DNA from: Agrypnia vestita
Lineage: Eukaryota > Arthropoda > Insecta > Trichoptera > Phryganeidae
DNA: 64,000 nucleotides
Assembly: GCA_016648135.1 (NCBI GenBank)
Contig: JADDOH010002549.1
Coordinates: 1-64,000, forward strand
Reading direction: 5' to 3'
The notes beneath the pieces are model-generated. The model did no database searches and had not been told where the DNA came from. It was given only the letters and a program-made list of their open reading frames with translations. Shown piece after piece: positions 40,901-51,207 of the stretch. A program made the position numbers and the translations under genes. Position 1 is the stretch's first letter, and each line of letters opens with the position of its first letter.

Positions 40901-42735
40901 TTTATTTCACACTAAATCTTAACTTAAAAAATATTATTCTCGTACCTTAAATTCTGATTCACGACGTTTGTTTAGCTCTGATTACAATGGAACTCTCGGT
41001 AGGTATTTTATCGCTGATCAGAATCTGCATTGAAATAGCCCGTTACATTTAACGTCGCTTGACCACACTAAATCACCGATGTACCAGTGTATTCGCCGAA
41101 ACGTCGCCTGCCAATAACTCTACTACATAGTTCTATGACCGCATATTTATAGGAAACCGTGTTCTAGACATTTCGCCGAGCTGATAGATTGTGCTAGACT
41201 TCTGTAGTAATTTCCACTTTAGTGTAAAAGGTGTAGAGTGCTGTAAAATCCTTAATTATGTGCAATTCTTTCTGCATCTATTATATTTATCAGACTAACA
41301 TTTCAAATACATAATATAGGTAGACAAAATCAAATGGGCGCAAAGATTCATGCTTATTATAAGTTTAAATGATAGAATAAGAAATGTTGAAATTAGGCGC
41401 AGAACTAGAGTAGTGGGATTGTGTAGCGAAATTAAAAGTGCAATGTGCAGGGCACGTAGTAAGGCGAAATACCACAAAATGTTTCTCGCTGAAGTTAGAG
41501 TTCTGAAGTGGAGACCTGGGAGAATAAAAGAGGCATCGAAAGACCTCAAAAGTGATGGGCCTACGATACAGCCTCTGTGGAGGGGAATAAAAGGCTAACA
41601 AGAAGAAAACAACAGAGAATGATGGAAGTACATGGAAGAGGTCTATATCCAGTAGTGGAGAAATGATGGCTGAGGATATAAGAAGAGTCAAGTGAAAGAG
41701 AGAATGACCACAAAATATCTGCTACGACTGGATAAACCAAATACCGTAGGACAGCCCCGTTAGAAGCATCAAAACAATTTTTTGACGAGATTGAATGAAA
41801 CGATATATGAGACCGAACGAGGCAAGAGTGCTATGTCAGGACAGAAGAGCATGGCTTTCAGTCCTCTCTACAATACTGTGGGGAAATAGCATGATGGTTA
41901 TTTTAGATGAAATCGATGCGATGAAAATATGTTACTTAAAAAACCTTTTTACCGGTATACTGAAACGTTTTCTTAAAATCAGCATATTTTCCACTGCTTT
42001 TTTGTAAGCTTTCATCAAATGTACTATATTAGATGATTTGGAAGCATTTGAAGCGTATGTCGATGTTCCATAATATATTGATGTCCGTTTTAAATCAACA
42101 TTTAAAGTATGAAAAAAGTCTTGAGTCTGAATGAAATACACATGAAGTTGTTCATTTACTACTTGCAGTCTGCAAAAACATAAATATACTTCCACGCAAA
42201 ACTGTAATAAGTATAAATCAATAATAGCCATTTTGAACATTATGAACAACTGAAGCGTTAGTTTGGTTTCCATGTGGATATAATCGGAAATATTTTGTGA
42301 AGTCGATCCTATAGTATAAATCGCAAAAATAGTTGCGATTTTGAAACGTGTGTGAGAATAACAATCATTTTCTATTTCTAAAAGATTATCAATGATACAT
42401 AAATTGTGATGAAATTTTTTTTTCTGATTACTATAAATAAAAGAGTCGAGTAGAAGAGCTATGATTGCTGATAGCGTTTCGGTAGTTTCTAAAAATTCAA
42501 ATGTAAACTTTTCTAGACCATTATTTTTAAAAGCCACGTCACAGATTAATGCAACTATCTCTTTTATTCGGATATAAATACAGAGCGAAATTACTAATAA
42601 TGTGTATATACGCCATGGCCTTTTGAGATGGATACGGTTTTCATGATGCTCAACTGTGGAGTATCCCGAAATCCAGTATAACAAGTTCGTAAATGAAATA
42701 ATTGAATTCGCTGTAATATTTTTCACGGAAAACAT
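37814..42735 (-). CDS. Gustatory (chemosensory) receptor gene, four exons, about 392 aa, apparently intact
   Basis: This is a seven-transmembrane insect gustatory receptor (7tm_7 family), a ligand-gated channel of taste neurons. I assembled four exons by hand: 42735-41953, 38574-38488, 38326-38179 and 37974-37814. All junctions keep one frame (phases 0, 0, 1) with GT donors and AG acceptors. The product is 261+29+49.3+52.7 codons, about 392 residues, normal for the family, with no internal stop. Hydrophobic segments lie near residues 41-62, 90-105, 133-147 and 164-190 in exon 1. TM5 is in exon 2, TM6 in exon 3 and TM7 in exon 4. The C-terminus reads GYCITFIQMA, a variant of the TYhhhhhQF signature. 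Intron 1 (about 3.4 kb) holds a mariner and LINE debris; introns 2 and 3 are 161 and 204 bp. The ligand cannot be inferred. The weakest call is the exon 1 donor (CCG/gtaaaa). An odorant receptor is less likely given the exon 3/4 pattern. Confidence 0.85.
38179..38326 (-). CDS. Gustatory receptor exon 3 (TM6 and intracellular loop 3)
   Basis: This 148-bp exon has acceptor ttatatcacag before GGA ATA TTC and donor AAAG/gttatt at its end. It enters in phase 0 and leaves in phase 1. It encodes a hydrophobic helix (FSAISAFCWLFHYVLYIGM) followed by a charged segment with VESIRTKELLGKII, the typical TM6 plus loop arrangement before the last gustatory-receptor intron. A different frame is also open here for 94 residues (38067-38351), which would mislead ORF-based calling. 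Confidence 0.85.
38488..38574 (-). CDS. Gustatory receptor exon 2 (29 codons, TM5)
   Basis: This 87-bp exon is preceded by a pyrimidine-rich acceptor (ttattttcag) and followed by a consensus donor (GGC/gtaagt). Both ends are phase 0. It encodes FMCIYMDAFLSFFIIANNF followed by a short polar segment, a transmembrane helix in the TM5 position. It is too short to be found by ORF calling. Confidence 0.8.
38640..39342 (+). other. Receptor intron 1, part between exon 2 and mariner
   Basis: It starts with AT-rich DNA and the gtggctgtgggaggcaaat block (38672) shared with 25703. A GC-richer stretch (38800-39060) has a 75-codon plus frame (38890-39117) without recognisable motifs; it is probably part of the same unidentified mobile element. 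Nothing suggests an additional receptor exon here. Confidence 0.4.
39343..40629 (+). mobile_element. Second cecropia-type mariner, inserted in intron 1 of the receptor gene
   Basis: This 1287-bp element is closely related to the copy at 8299-9584 and lies on the opposite strand to the receptor gene around it. The left end reads TTAGGTCCTTACATATGAAA and the right end is its complement with one mismatch about 20 bases in (gctaat against gccaat). TA flanks both ends (39341-39342 and 40630-40631). The transposase is broken by a one-base insertion. Confidence 0.95.
39531..40551 (+). pseudogene. Mariner transposase broken by a one-base frameshift
   Basis: The first part (39531-40112) matches the intact copy from MKNLKYRVIYEYEFHRG through ITCDEKWILYDNRKRSSQWL. 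At about 40046 an extra C (gaaccc against gaacc in the intact copy) shifts the frame, giving a false tail and a stop at 40112. The original frame resumes at once and continues to 40551, covering HDNARPH and PTDYHFF. The two copies otherwise differ by a modest number of substitutions, for example TVLFW for TVRFW and ADASQ for ADPSQ. The catalytic triad is therefore split over two frames and this copy should not make a working enzyme. It could still be mobilised by the other copy. Confidence 0.93.
40717..40905. mobile_element. Second MITE-like repeat with acagtgaatgg ends
   Basis: It runs from ggacagtgaatggctttgct to ggatactattcactgtac. It shares aatgacaacctggagacgat, tgagtaggaccgata and gaagcttttgctctta with the copy at 36508-36678. 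It lies in intron 1 of the receptor gene, just beyond the mariner. Confidence 0.5.
41155..41290 (+). repeat. Diverged repeat shared with 63735-63870
   Basis: aatttccactttagtgtaaa and gtagagtgctgtaaaatcct taattatgtgcaattctttc match 63778-63855 (aatttctagtttactataaa; ccagagtgctgtaaaatctt cgaatacgtgtaattctttc). It lies in receptor intron 1 and looks like the edge of a mobile element. Confidence 0.5.
41345..41690 (+). mobile_element. Degenerate RTE-type LINE 3' end in receptor intron 1
   Basis: The frame NVEIRRRTRVVGLCSEIKSA and the nucleotide run gaggtctatatccagtagtg gagaa parallel the RTE element at 47220-47510 (RNEDIRRRTQV; gaggcctacatccagcagtagag). An earlier cctctgtggaggggaataaa aggctaacaagaaga suggests a second, overlapping RTE tail. 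It is strongly decayed. Confidence 0.6.
41690..41910 (+). mobile_element. LINE 3' end in receptor intron 1
   Basis: It matches 16080-16265: gccccgttagaagcatcaaa aca, and the frame RPNEARVLCQDRRAWLSVLS is homologous to VDEARVVCQNRRVGHSLLSA. The nucleotide end aaatagcatgatggt is also shared. It lies about 40 bp from the splice donor of receptor exon 1, so it is a 5'-truncated insertion close to the exon. Confidence 0.55.
41953..42735 (-). CDS. Gustatory receptor exon 1 (261 codons, TM1-TM4)
   Basis: The exon starts at ATG 42735 and stays open to 41932. The likely splice donor is at 41952 (CCG/gtaaaa), after the residues KRFSIP. Beyond it the frame adds only six residues before a stop, as expected of read-through into an intron. 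It encodes the cytoplasmic N-terminus and four hydrophobic segments, with a long charged loop after TM4 containing LMKAYKKAVENMLI, the usual position of intracellular loop 2 in gustatory receptors. No signal peptide is present, as normal for this inverted-topology family. Confidence 0.85.
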
Positions 42736-42739
42736 TTTA

Positions 42740-43430
42740 AAATATATTACAATTGTTCTTTAGCTTTGTCTAAAAATACGAGTACTGAAGTGTCTTCATT
42801 ACACAATGAATTGAGGAATATGTTTAAATGTTCATAAAATAGCCTACTAACATATTTATGAAGTCAAACCTATTTCAATTTACTAATGAGGTTTTATCAA
42901 ATAATCGTATAAAAAAATATCTGTTATATTTCAAAAGAGAATATTATATGTACCTATATATATCATATTAACAAAACAATAAGGGAAAGCCTAAGTACAG
43001 GGCCGATGTAACATTACTTGTACATACTTGAGTCCTAGATGTTCAAAATTAAATATTTCCTCAAAAAAAAATCGATTTACGCCGATGCTTAAATAAAAAG
43101 TTTTTTTCAAAAGATTTTGCGCTTAAACGCTCGCCAAGTCATACGCTCGACAGAGCTAAGATTCTATTCCTATATTAACTACTGATCTTGTACGGAGACA
43201 TATTTTGATTTTACGTAATATATCTTCCTGTGGGTGCTTTAATTTCTATGGAATTTTAAAATTCATCTTGCTATTTCATAACTCGCTTGTTATTTCCACA
43301 CATAATAGACCTTAAATATATAATTACTAGATACTTATGCATCATATGAATTTTTAAAATCAAAAATGACGCTTAAACTCACGGAAAAAATTTAGAAATA
43401 CAATTCAATATAAATAAGATTACATTTATA
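42740..43430. other. Region upstream of the receptor gene
   Basis: AT-rich sequence that should contain the receptor promoter. No TATA or initiator stands out from the background. Confidence 0.4.
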
Positions 43431-43434
43431 TTAT

Positions 43435-43655
43435 CAGGAGGGGGTGAGGTAATCAGGAGAAGCGAGTTTTTTTTCCACAGGGTCCTAAAGGGTAACTTTG
43501 CAAAGAAAATTTTTATTTGGAAAATATTATTTTGTTATTTCATGGACAGGGAGTGGTGCAAAAAACGGGAGGGGATTTTTCTCCATAGGGTCCTGAAGAA
43601 TATGTACGCAAAATTTGGGTCAGATTTATCAAACGGTGTTGATTTGTATAAAGTA
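43435..43655 (+). repeat. Diverged fragment of the same repeat family
   Basis: Segments ggagggggtgaggtaatcag, cagggtcctaaagggtaact and tttatcaaacggtgttgatt follow the order of the 11-kb element but are strongly diverged. No ends are recognisable. Confidence 0.4.
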
Positions 43656-43659
43656 TAAA

Positions 43660-45700
43660 GAATATATAATGGGGAGCGGGGTGCGGTAATGGGGAAGGGA
43701 GGAGGGGAAATCGCGCCGGATTTTTTGTATTTGATACAATTTTCACGAGATTTAGTTGTATAGGAAATCCCTAACTACGGTTAAATAATTCGCAAATAAA
43801 ATAATTGTATGCCCTGGCACGCTCTTCATTGGGAGCATTTTAATTGTTATTCAAATTTGCTGAGCTGTCACTGAAACGTTACCGAGTCCCTGACTAAATG
43901 AATTCGCAAATAAATTACGCAATTTAAAAAAAATACAAAAAACTAACACACAACATATAACGAATACGGGTATAACTCTTTTTATTATTTTTACAAATAA
44001 TTGACTAGGTACATCCATATGTGCTGAGCCATTTACTAAAGTAAAGTACATCCAAAACACAAGCACTTATTTTTTATGAAATTTAAAATAAATTAAATTT
44101 TAATAAATATTATTATTAATCTCCAGGTTAAGTGAAATACATTTTCATAATGGCCTTACAAGCTGAAACAGCTGTCACATTTAAAATAACACTTAACCTG
44201 CAGAACTTAATAATAATATTTATGAAATTTTAATTAATTGTAAATTTCATTAAAATAAACACGGAGTTCTAAAAACGAAACACAATAAACCATAAATAAG
44301 CGTGCATAATCATAAATAAATGAAATTTTTAAGGGCGCAATTTTACTGAGAGACAAAAAATCTAATCATCGGAGTGAGGTGATGATTATTATTTTTTTTA
44401 AATTTCAGCTGTTTGAAATTCTTAATTTGTAATAAGCGTTTCTGAAAATATGATACAAAATAAGTGCAACAAAAGATATGTTCTTTGTTTTCTGTTGTAT
44501 TTTTATATTAAAGGCAAGTAGGTAAAGGTTTTTTATTACAAATACCGTTAACTCTGAGAAGAAATATAATTTGAAGACAAACAGAGACAGGTGAAGCTAA
44601 ATGAAACCGTGTAAAAAATGAAAAGGTTTACGCGTTAAATGTATTTGGCCCAAATAAAGTTGGGTAAAATTACCTCAAGAATCACTTTAAGTTGTCATTG
44701 AAATACATTTTCACTTCTGAAAAATATAAACGTATCTCGTAAAAAGAGAAATAAATACACCCCTGAGTATTTCAAGGAAAATAAAAAGCATTGTACGAGT
44801 ATGTGTATGAATATTTAACGAATTCGTCAACGTCTTTCAAATTATTATTTTTACAAATCCACCCATTTTAGGGGTGGTATTACATTACTTTCAGGGCCGG
44901 GCTGGTTTAGTTCTTTCGTTCAATTCAGGACGTTCAATAACCAAAGTGATAACACCTTCGAAATAATATTGAAAGATAAGTATACACATACTAGTGATAT
45001 AGTGTAACTCGTATAGTATCGGAAGACAGTGTGCATTATAAATGAAAGACAGGAATGAATTTATTTTCTCTTCTTCTTCTGATGCTTATACGGCTATTAT
45101 CATCAATCATGACAGCAACACCTTAGATTGCGAGCATAAGTCGTTTCAAAACGCGTTCGTAATCCAAAACTAATCATATAAAAAATATTCATAAAAACCT
45201 TTTGAAAAAACCAATCTAAGTATATATTAAACAATTATGTAAATGACATCAAAATACATAATTATTCATGTAACAATATCCGTCAATAACTCATAACTCA
45301 TATCAAGACGCAATGAATAGTATAACGCTATGCCACGTTAGGTAGTATGAAGCTGTTTTCACAGCATTAAATCGCGTCCGAAATCTAAATATAATTATGT
45401 TTATAAAATCATCTGTATCAATGTGCACATTTTGTGATCACTTGTTACTGTTTTTAAAGAATTGTTAAAATTTAAAATTTTTAACATATTTTATTATATG
45501 TATATGTATAAGTGTCATATTTTTGTCGCCACAAACAATTTTTGTCATAAAACAACTGCGCCTATTTTAAAGTAAGCTTTACCAATACTTTTTTTATTTT
45601 TTAATTTTATTATTTTTTGATAAACAGACCATCAACATGTCATTAATGACCCTAATAGATGGTCCTAGAGTGACAAAATAATAAAGTAAATAAATAAACC
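43660..45700. other. AT-rich DNA, nothing firm
   Basis: A short GC-rich piece at 44865-44925 (ggggtggtattacattactt tcagggccgggctgg) may be a small mobile-element end. No gene is recognised. Confidence 0.45.
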
Positions 45701-45704
45701 TTTG

Positions 45705-45770
45705 AAAATATGACCGGGTCATTCGAACCTGGCCCTTTCCAACCCTGCTTACCTGTAGTTAGACAAATGA
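45705..45770 (-). repeat. tRNA-derived SINE fragment
   Basis: Minus strand: aggtaagcagggttggaaag ggccaggttcgaatgacccg. The B-box GGTTCGAATGACC is clear; the A-box is degenerate. Confidence 0.4.
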
Positions 45771-45989
45771 AAACTATTGATTTTTCTCCGATAATTTATT
45801 ATTTACGCCTTTCTTCCTTGAACTTCTTTCGCTTCCATTTCAAATATTAATAATTCCGTGGGAGCAAGAAACAACTGGTATTATTGCTCGATATTTCTAA
45901 ACCCAGCTCGCCATTAGACGTTCAGGTTTATGGTAGGTACTTGCTGTAGGTGAGAATCTTCGAATTAATTCAAGTAAATACACATCCAA

Positions 45990-47520
45990 CATCAACGGGG
46001 GACAGCACAGTGCAATGTGGGATATGAAGAACTCGCCAAAGTAGACACCGATAAAATAGATAAAGCATTAAAACAAATGAAAAACAACTAAGCTCCGGGA
46101 GAAGGCAACGTAACATCTGTATTCTGAGGTTAGGTGGAGAAAACCTTATAGAAGCCTTAATACTATTGTATAATAAATGTATAGAAAATGAAAAATTCCC
46201 GACGCTTGGCACAACGCGGAAGTTAAACTGTTATTTAAAAAGGGAGATAGTGACAATTTAGAAAACTACCGCCCAATTAGTCAACTTTCACACCTATACA
46301 AACTATTCACAAAAATTATTACAAAAAGTTTAACCAATAAATTTGACTAGTACCAACTAAAAGAACAAACTGGGTTTCGAAGAGGCTTTGGGACAAGGGA
46401 CCACATACCAACAATTCGGTTACTTATTGAAAAGGCAACAGAATATAATATCACTCTCCATATGGCCTTTATTGATCGGCGATTATTATGGCGATCACAA
46501 AAGCGCTCGAAAATGCATGAATCGACTCAAGATATACGAGATTGATAAAATACATATATGAAAATGCAACTATGAGCGTGACAATAGATGAAGATACGAA
46601 GACAGAAAGCTTCAAAATCGGAAAAGGTGTGCGACAAGGTGATACTATCTCACCAAAGCTCTTTACACTTGCCTTGGAAGACATTTTCAAAAACGTAAAT
46701 TGGGGAAATAAAGGGGTAAAGATAAACGGCACCTATCTGAGCCACCTCAGGTTTGCAGACGATAAAGTGATTGTTAGTAATAATGTAACAGAATTGGAAT
46801 CTATGACCAGAGAACTGCAAGAAGCATCAAAAGCAACAGGTTTGGAAATGAACATACAAAAAACAAAAATTTTTACCATATCCAAACACAAATTCACAAT
46901 AAACAATTGGAAAGTAGAAACAGTTGATGAATATGTGTATCTTGGTCATAAGACAAAGCTGGGAAAAGAAAATCAAACAGCCGAACTACCAAGAAGGATA
47001 GGTCTCGGCTGGGCAGCATTTGGTAAATTGAAACACTTGTTTGAAAATAAAGAAATCCCAGTATGCCTGAAAAGAAAAATGTTCGATACATCTATCCTAC
47101 CGATATTGACATATGGCCTCTAGGCATAACATAAACATAACAGTAAAAAGCATACAAAAATTAAAATGTACACAGCGGGCAATGGAAATGCAGATGCTCG
47201 GCGTAAGCCTTCGAGATAAATTCAGAAATGAAGATATAAGACGCCGAACACAAGTTACCCATATTATGGACCGTATTGCGAAACTAAAATGGCAGTGGGC
47301 TGGACCTATGCCTCGACAGGAGGATACTATGGGCACCCAGAATCCTACAGTGGAGGCCCTGGACGAAAAATAGAAGCGTCGGAACACCTCCCAAAAGGTG
47401 GTCTGAAGATATAGCAAGCAGGAAGAACCTGGATGCGAAGGGAGAGAAACAGAGATGAGTGAAAGAAAATGGAAGAGGCCTACATCCAGCAGTAGAGGGT
47501 AAAAGGCTAAGGAAGAAGAA
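45990..47520 (+). mobile_element. RTE-type LINE remnant with reverse transcriptase
   Basis: The plus strand shows, in shifting frames, the start of a reverse-transcriptase domain (KNNKAPGEDN-like at 46080, NLIEALILLYNKCIENEKFP, LLFKKGDSDNLENYRPISQL), then a deletion across the first catalytic Asp region near 46470. The 3' part is open from 46542 to 47123. A C-terminal RTE segment follows (QRAMEMQMLGVSLRDKFRNE, then RRRTQV...AKLKWQWAG, 47173-47300) and the RTE-typical tail ggcctacatccagcagtaga gggtaaaaggctaa. About 1.5 kb survives and the endonuclease is absent. At least four frame breaks mean it is dead. Confidence 0.85.
46542..47123 (+). pseudogene. RTE reverse-transcriptase palm/thumb fragment
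   Basis: This 193-codon frame contains KGVRQGDTISPKLFTLALED, LRFADDKVIVSNNVTELESM with the catalytic FADD box, LEMNIQKTKIFT and a YVYLGHKT motif. The order matches reverse-transcriptase motifs 4 to 7 of RTE-clade LINEs. It ends in frame with LTYGL, where the full protein would continue with a Trp-rich region; the homologous continuation is found in other frames downstream. Confidence 0.85.
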
Positions 47521-47833
47521 GAAAAAACCCTCCCTTTTTTTCAATTATCATAATTTAAATCTTTGAAATATTTATTATTTATCACATATTCTTTATCATT
47601 GTTTTTTATTTAGTTTTTTTTTACCACTTTCGAGGAAACTTCACTGGTCATACTAAACGAATATTTTTTTTGACATTATATTCGTATTTTTAAAATTGTA
47701 CTGTATGTTTCCAAAAAAAATAAAAAAATAAAAAATAAAATATTTTTTATGTTATTGTAACAAACGAATGATTAAAAACAGAATGTTATTCCATGAGACA
47801 TACAGCTCAAACATAGGCAGGTTAATAGATGCA

Positions 47834-48822
47834 AGTATGGTTTCTCTGATCCCGGACTTTTTCATTCCCGGGACTTGATTCGCAGCTCTGAATTATTCCC
47901 GGGATTCTGGGTCTCGTAATATATTGATAAAATGATATAAATGTTTTAATGTTTTTTTGTAAACATTGATTATTTTATTTCATTTAAATTGTTATTATAA
48001 ATTAAACTTGCATGACAAAAAATAATGTTTCTTAATAAAAATACAGACATAATAAATTCTGAATATTAAATAAAACATTAAAAATATCTAATTTCAATGA
48101 AATATATTGTACGTACAATGTAATTAGTATATTTACAATCAATCTATCATATTATATTAATAAAAATAAATATTGAAATTTAATAGACACTTAAAAACAG
48201 TTTTATATATATATAATTATTATATATATAATAAAATATTTTTATAAATTAAAAATACCTAAATGTTCAAATTTACATCCGATAGCCTGCTTATCGATTT
48301 TGAACGTATGTAGACCCCGTGGCAAGAAGTTGTTAACTAACATTCAAGTCATTTTGAGATAATTAGACATTTGCATTTCGCCTTTGAAAAATATGTTTTA
48401 TTGCTAATTCAAGATTAACTTTTATAGATTTATGTCACTAATATTAAAAAGGTATTTACAAAGTAAAAACAACGCATTTATGCACAAAAAAGTAAAAATA
48501 AAACAAAATGACTTGAATGTTAGTTAACAACTTCTTGCCATGGGGTCTTATATATATTTTCAGCAATAGAAAAAACTATCAGTTTCAGCAGATGTCGGTT
48601 TTATGGTCATCAAGGTGGCTTTTGTTTTTGGTTTTTGTAAATTATTTGTTCGCTCTCCTGTAGATTCATAAGCTTTTATTTCTTTTTTATAAATTAAAAA
48701 CATTTTCTAGAATATTTTTTCAAGTTCGTGTACCAGGACTTCAGCATTCCCGGGACTCGATACATCGAAAACCCCATGTACTCCCGGGGATCCATTCCCG
48801 GGTCGACTCGGGTCAGAAACCC
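47834..48822. mobile_element. Nonautonomous hAT-like element with 8-bp target duplication
   Basis: The 8-bp sequence tagatgca occurs at 47826-47833 and 48823-48830, directly bounding a 989-bp segment. The ends are imperfect inverted repeats: ggtttctctgatcccgg at the left and the complement of cgggtcagaaaccc at the right, both followed by cccggg-rich stretches. An 8-bp duplication and a short GGGTTTCTGA-type terminus are hAT features. No transposase is encoded; the interior is AT-rich and holds a second inverted-repeat element (48312-48548). Confidence 0.7.
48312..48548. mobile_element. Inverted-repeat element nested within the hAT-like element
   Basis: Terminal inverted repeats of about 45 bp begin AGACCCCGTGGCAAGAAGTT and continue TAACTAACATTCAAGTCATTTTG, with one mismatch between arms. 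The 150-bp interior is AT-rich and noncoding. A target duplication is not clear. It sits in the middle of the larger element, so it arrived later. Confidence 0.7.
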
Positions 48823-49379
48823 TAGATGCACGTATCATTCGGCCGAGAAAACATTTTGAGTGTACATCGCGCATAAAAGGGTTGATAATTTTACATTTCT
48901 GGTATCGAATACAAATATGCAAAACCAAAAATGGGAATGGACGATCTGAAAATCCGTCTTCTAGCTGGAACCTGGCGTTTTGTGGCTGTAAGCGACTGCT
49001 AGGGATGGAAATATTGAATCGACATGAAATGAAGTGTCAAAATATATCATTTTTAAACTTAAAATAAATGCTTTTAAACCAGCCAGCGGGAAAATTTGTG
49101 TAATCAGGACCCTTTATTACACCAGGGACAAATTTTTCTTTCATCAACATTCAAGTTCGGTTGTATTCTTGACTATATATAGCCTTTGATCCAAACCTCA
49201 CGTATATCTATAACAAAATTCACGGCATATTCATTTTTTTTAAGTTACAGGTTATTACAGGACAGTAAAAACCTCCCCACATACTGGAATAAAGTTATAT
49301 TTATTTCTTTTTTTGAAAACGTCAAGTAGAGGGGATCAATATTTATATTTACATTTATGCTTTTATTTCGATTATTATG

Positions 49380-49930
49380 ATTTTCTTATCTACTCCATGT
49401 TTGGTGATCTCTAGCTGTTCAAGCAAATTTAATCTAAAGCCTTTAGTCTCGAAGTGCAATGGAATTAGCGCAGATTGGTAATTTATTTTATGGTTGTTAT
49501 CTATCAAATGTTTCGCGAATTGAGAATCTACTTAATCTTTTTGCAACGATTTTTAATGTTCCGAGAACCTTTGTTCGAAATTTCTATTTTTTTGCCCTAC
49601 GTATACTGATTGACAATAAAGAAATCTCTATCTTATAACATTCCGATGCCTCGAAGCTATGGCAGCAGTTGTGCGATCGGATATTCCAAATCGATTGCTC
49701 TTTAACGCTCAGTTTAATCATTGATCTGCCAATGGGGTTTTGCTGACGATTTATTTGGGTTAAAATATCATCAGAAGAATAATTATTATCGTATTCTATA
49801 TATTGTTTAGCTTCGATGTTAGAAAATTTGTGTTTACTCTGTGTTTATGGGTTTTTCGCTTGGCTCTTTCATTTAATTTCTTTGTTTCTATCAATTCCAA
49901 TGATCCAAGTCACAATGGCGGCAGCAAGGG
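49380..49930 (-). mobile_element. Penelope-like element remnant with GIY-YIG endonuclease
   Basis: On the minus strand around 49615-49400 the translation gives CQSVYVGQKNRNFEQRFSEH, a stop, then DSQFAKHLIDNNHKINYQSA and LNLLEQLEITKHG. The YVGQ...R...EH...FAKHL...NH...LLEQLEI pattern is the catalytic domain of a Penelope-type GIY-YIG endonuclease. Stops and frameshifts show it is decayed. Upstream (to about 49800) a fragment with YIEYDNNYSSDDILTQI may belong to the same element. The endonuclease differs clearly from the 13-kb copy, so at least two Penelope lineages are present. Confidence 0.6.
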
Positions 49931-49965
49931 AGGAGGAGGAGGAGGAGGAAGCAAAGGAGGGACGC
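49917..49965 (+). repeat. (GGA)n-rich tract
   Basis: The run gggaggaggaggaggaggag lies within a GC-richer 90-bp block starting atggcggcagcaagg. Frames through it give poly-Glu or poly-Gly. It may be a small coding exon or simple repeat; nothing supports a gene. Confidence 0.5.
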
Positions 49966-50029
49966 TCCTGCCGATTGCACAAAGAAGATTCTCATTTTTA
50001 CAATATAAAAACCGATAAAAATTAGAAGA

Positions 50030-51205
50030 TTAACAATATTTTCATATCATATTTCATCACATATATATCAATACATCACATGTAGAACTATATAATAAAG
50101 ATTATACTATAGCGTGTGGACTTTAGAATTTTAGTAATATAAAAAAAATATGGAAAATTTCGTCAATTTCTATAAACTTTAAGCTTGATACGCAATACAA
50201 AATGCCGACTAATTTAAAAAATTACTTAATTAAAAAAATAAAAAATAACTTACTAAATTCTTCTTTTTAAAGGGGGAAACTTTTCCACGCTGTAGTGGTT
50301 TGAAAATTTGAAGATTGTCTAGAGATAACAGTTGGTGGAGGAGACCAAATCCCACCTGGAATATAGCGTGGAGGAAGAGAATGTACCTTATATACTTTTA
50401 AATTAATGCGCGTGAGTGCGTTACGTTCTTTTTTGAAGCTCCTCAGCCTTGTAATAATTTGGTTTCACCACACAAGTAATTAGGGTTATCAACATGAAAA
50501 CTTTCAATATTTTAGAGATCCAGTATTTAATAAACTGTTGATTCGTGTTCTTATTATATATAATTTGCGTTTTTCACAATATGATGTACACTTTTTTAAG
50601 CCATCCACCATGAGTTTACTAATTCTCTGGCAGAAATTTTAGATGTCATATATGATGCGACATATTGGTGCACATGTTATATTATACAATTTTAAAAGAA
50701 AGGTGTTGTTAGAATATTGTGTTATGTGTAAGATCCATTTATTGTGCGTCACTTGTGGATGAAACTTTGACTCGACGGATTTTGTGGGGCCGGAAAATAC
50801 ATTTTTAATTTGACTGATCGTCATAAATAATAAAGCATTAACCGGAATCGTCATTTTGACAAATGTATTAGAAATCGTTGGTCCAAATCGATCCAAAAGC
50901 AAAACATCTTCTTTTTTTTTAATTGTTGTTATTAGTTAAGTGATTTATTAGGAATGTAATGAAACAAGCTTTATTTATAAGATACATACATTTTTATTAA
51001 GCAACATGCACAAATTAAATTTACGTCAAATATTTTAGTAACAAGTTTAAGTTAAAAATTCTAAAAATTAAGAAAAATCTGTTTTACCGGGTTAAACGTA
51101 CCTTTCCTGCAACAAAAATATAAATTTCTCTTGAGATCAACGATTAAAAATTAAATTAGAAATAATATTTCGAAATTTTCGTGATTAACTTTGTGGAAGT
51201 TCATT
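50030..51205. other. AT-rich DNA, no supported gene
   Basis: A minus frame at 50902-50639 (87 codons) is coding-like in composition but unrecognised. Nothing else found. Confidence 0.4.
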
Positions 51206-51207
51206 GT

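Noticed and set aside
41295..41691. Minus-strand ORFs of 84 and 108 codons
   Set aside because: Antisense to an RTE LINE tail; no domain.
49803..50025. Two overlapping ORFs with poly-Gly or poly-Glu
   Set aside because: The open frames result from a (GGA)n tract; no domain or conservation evidence.
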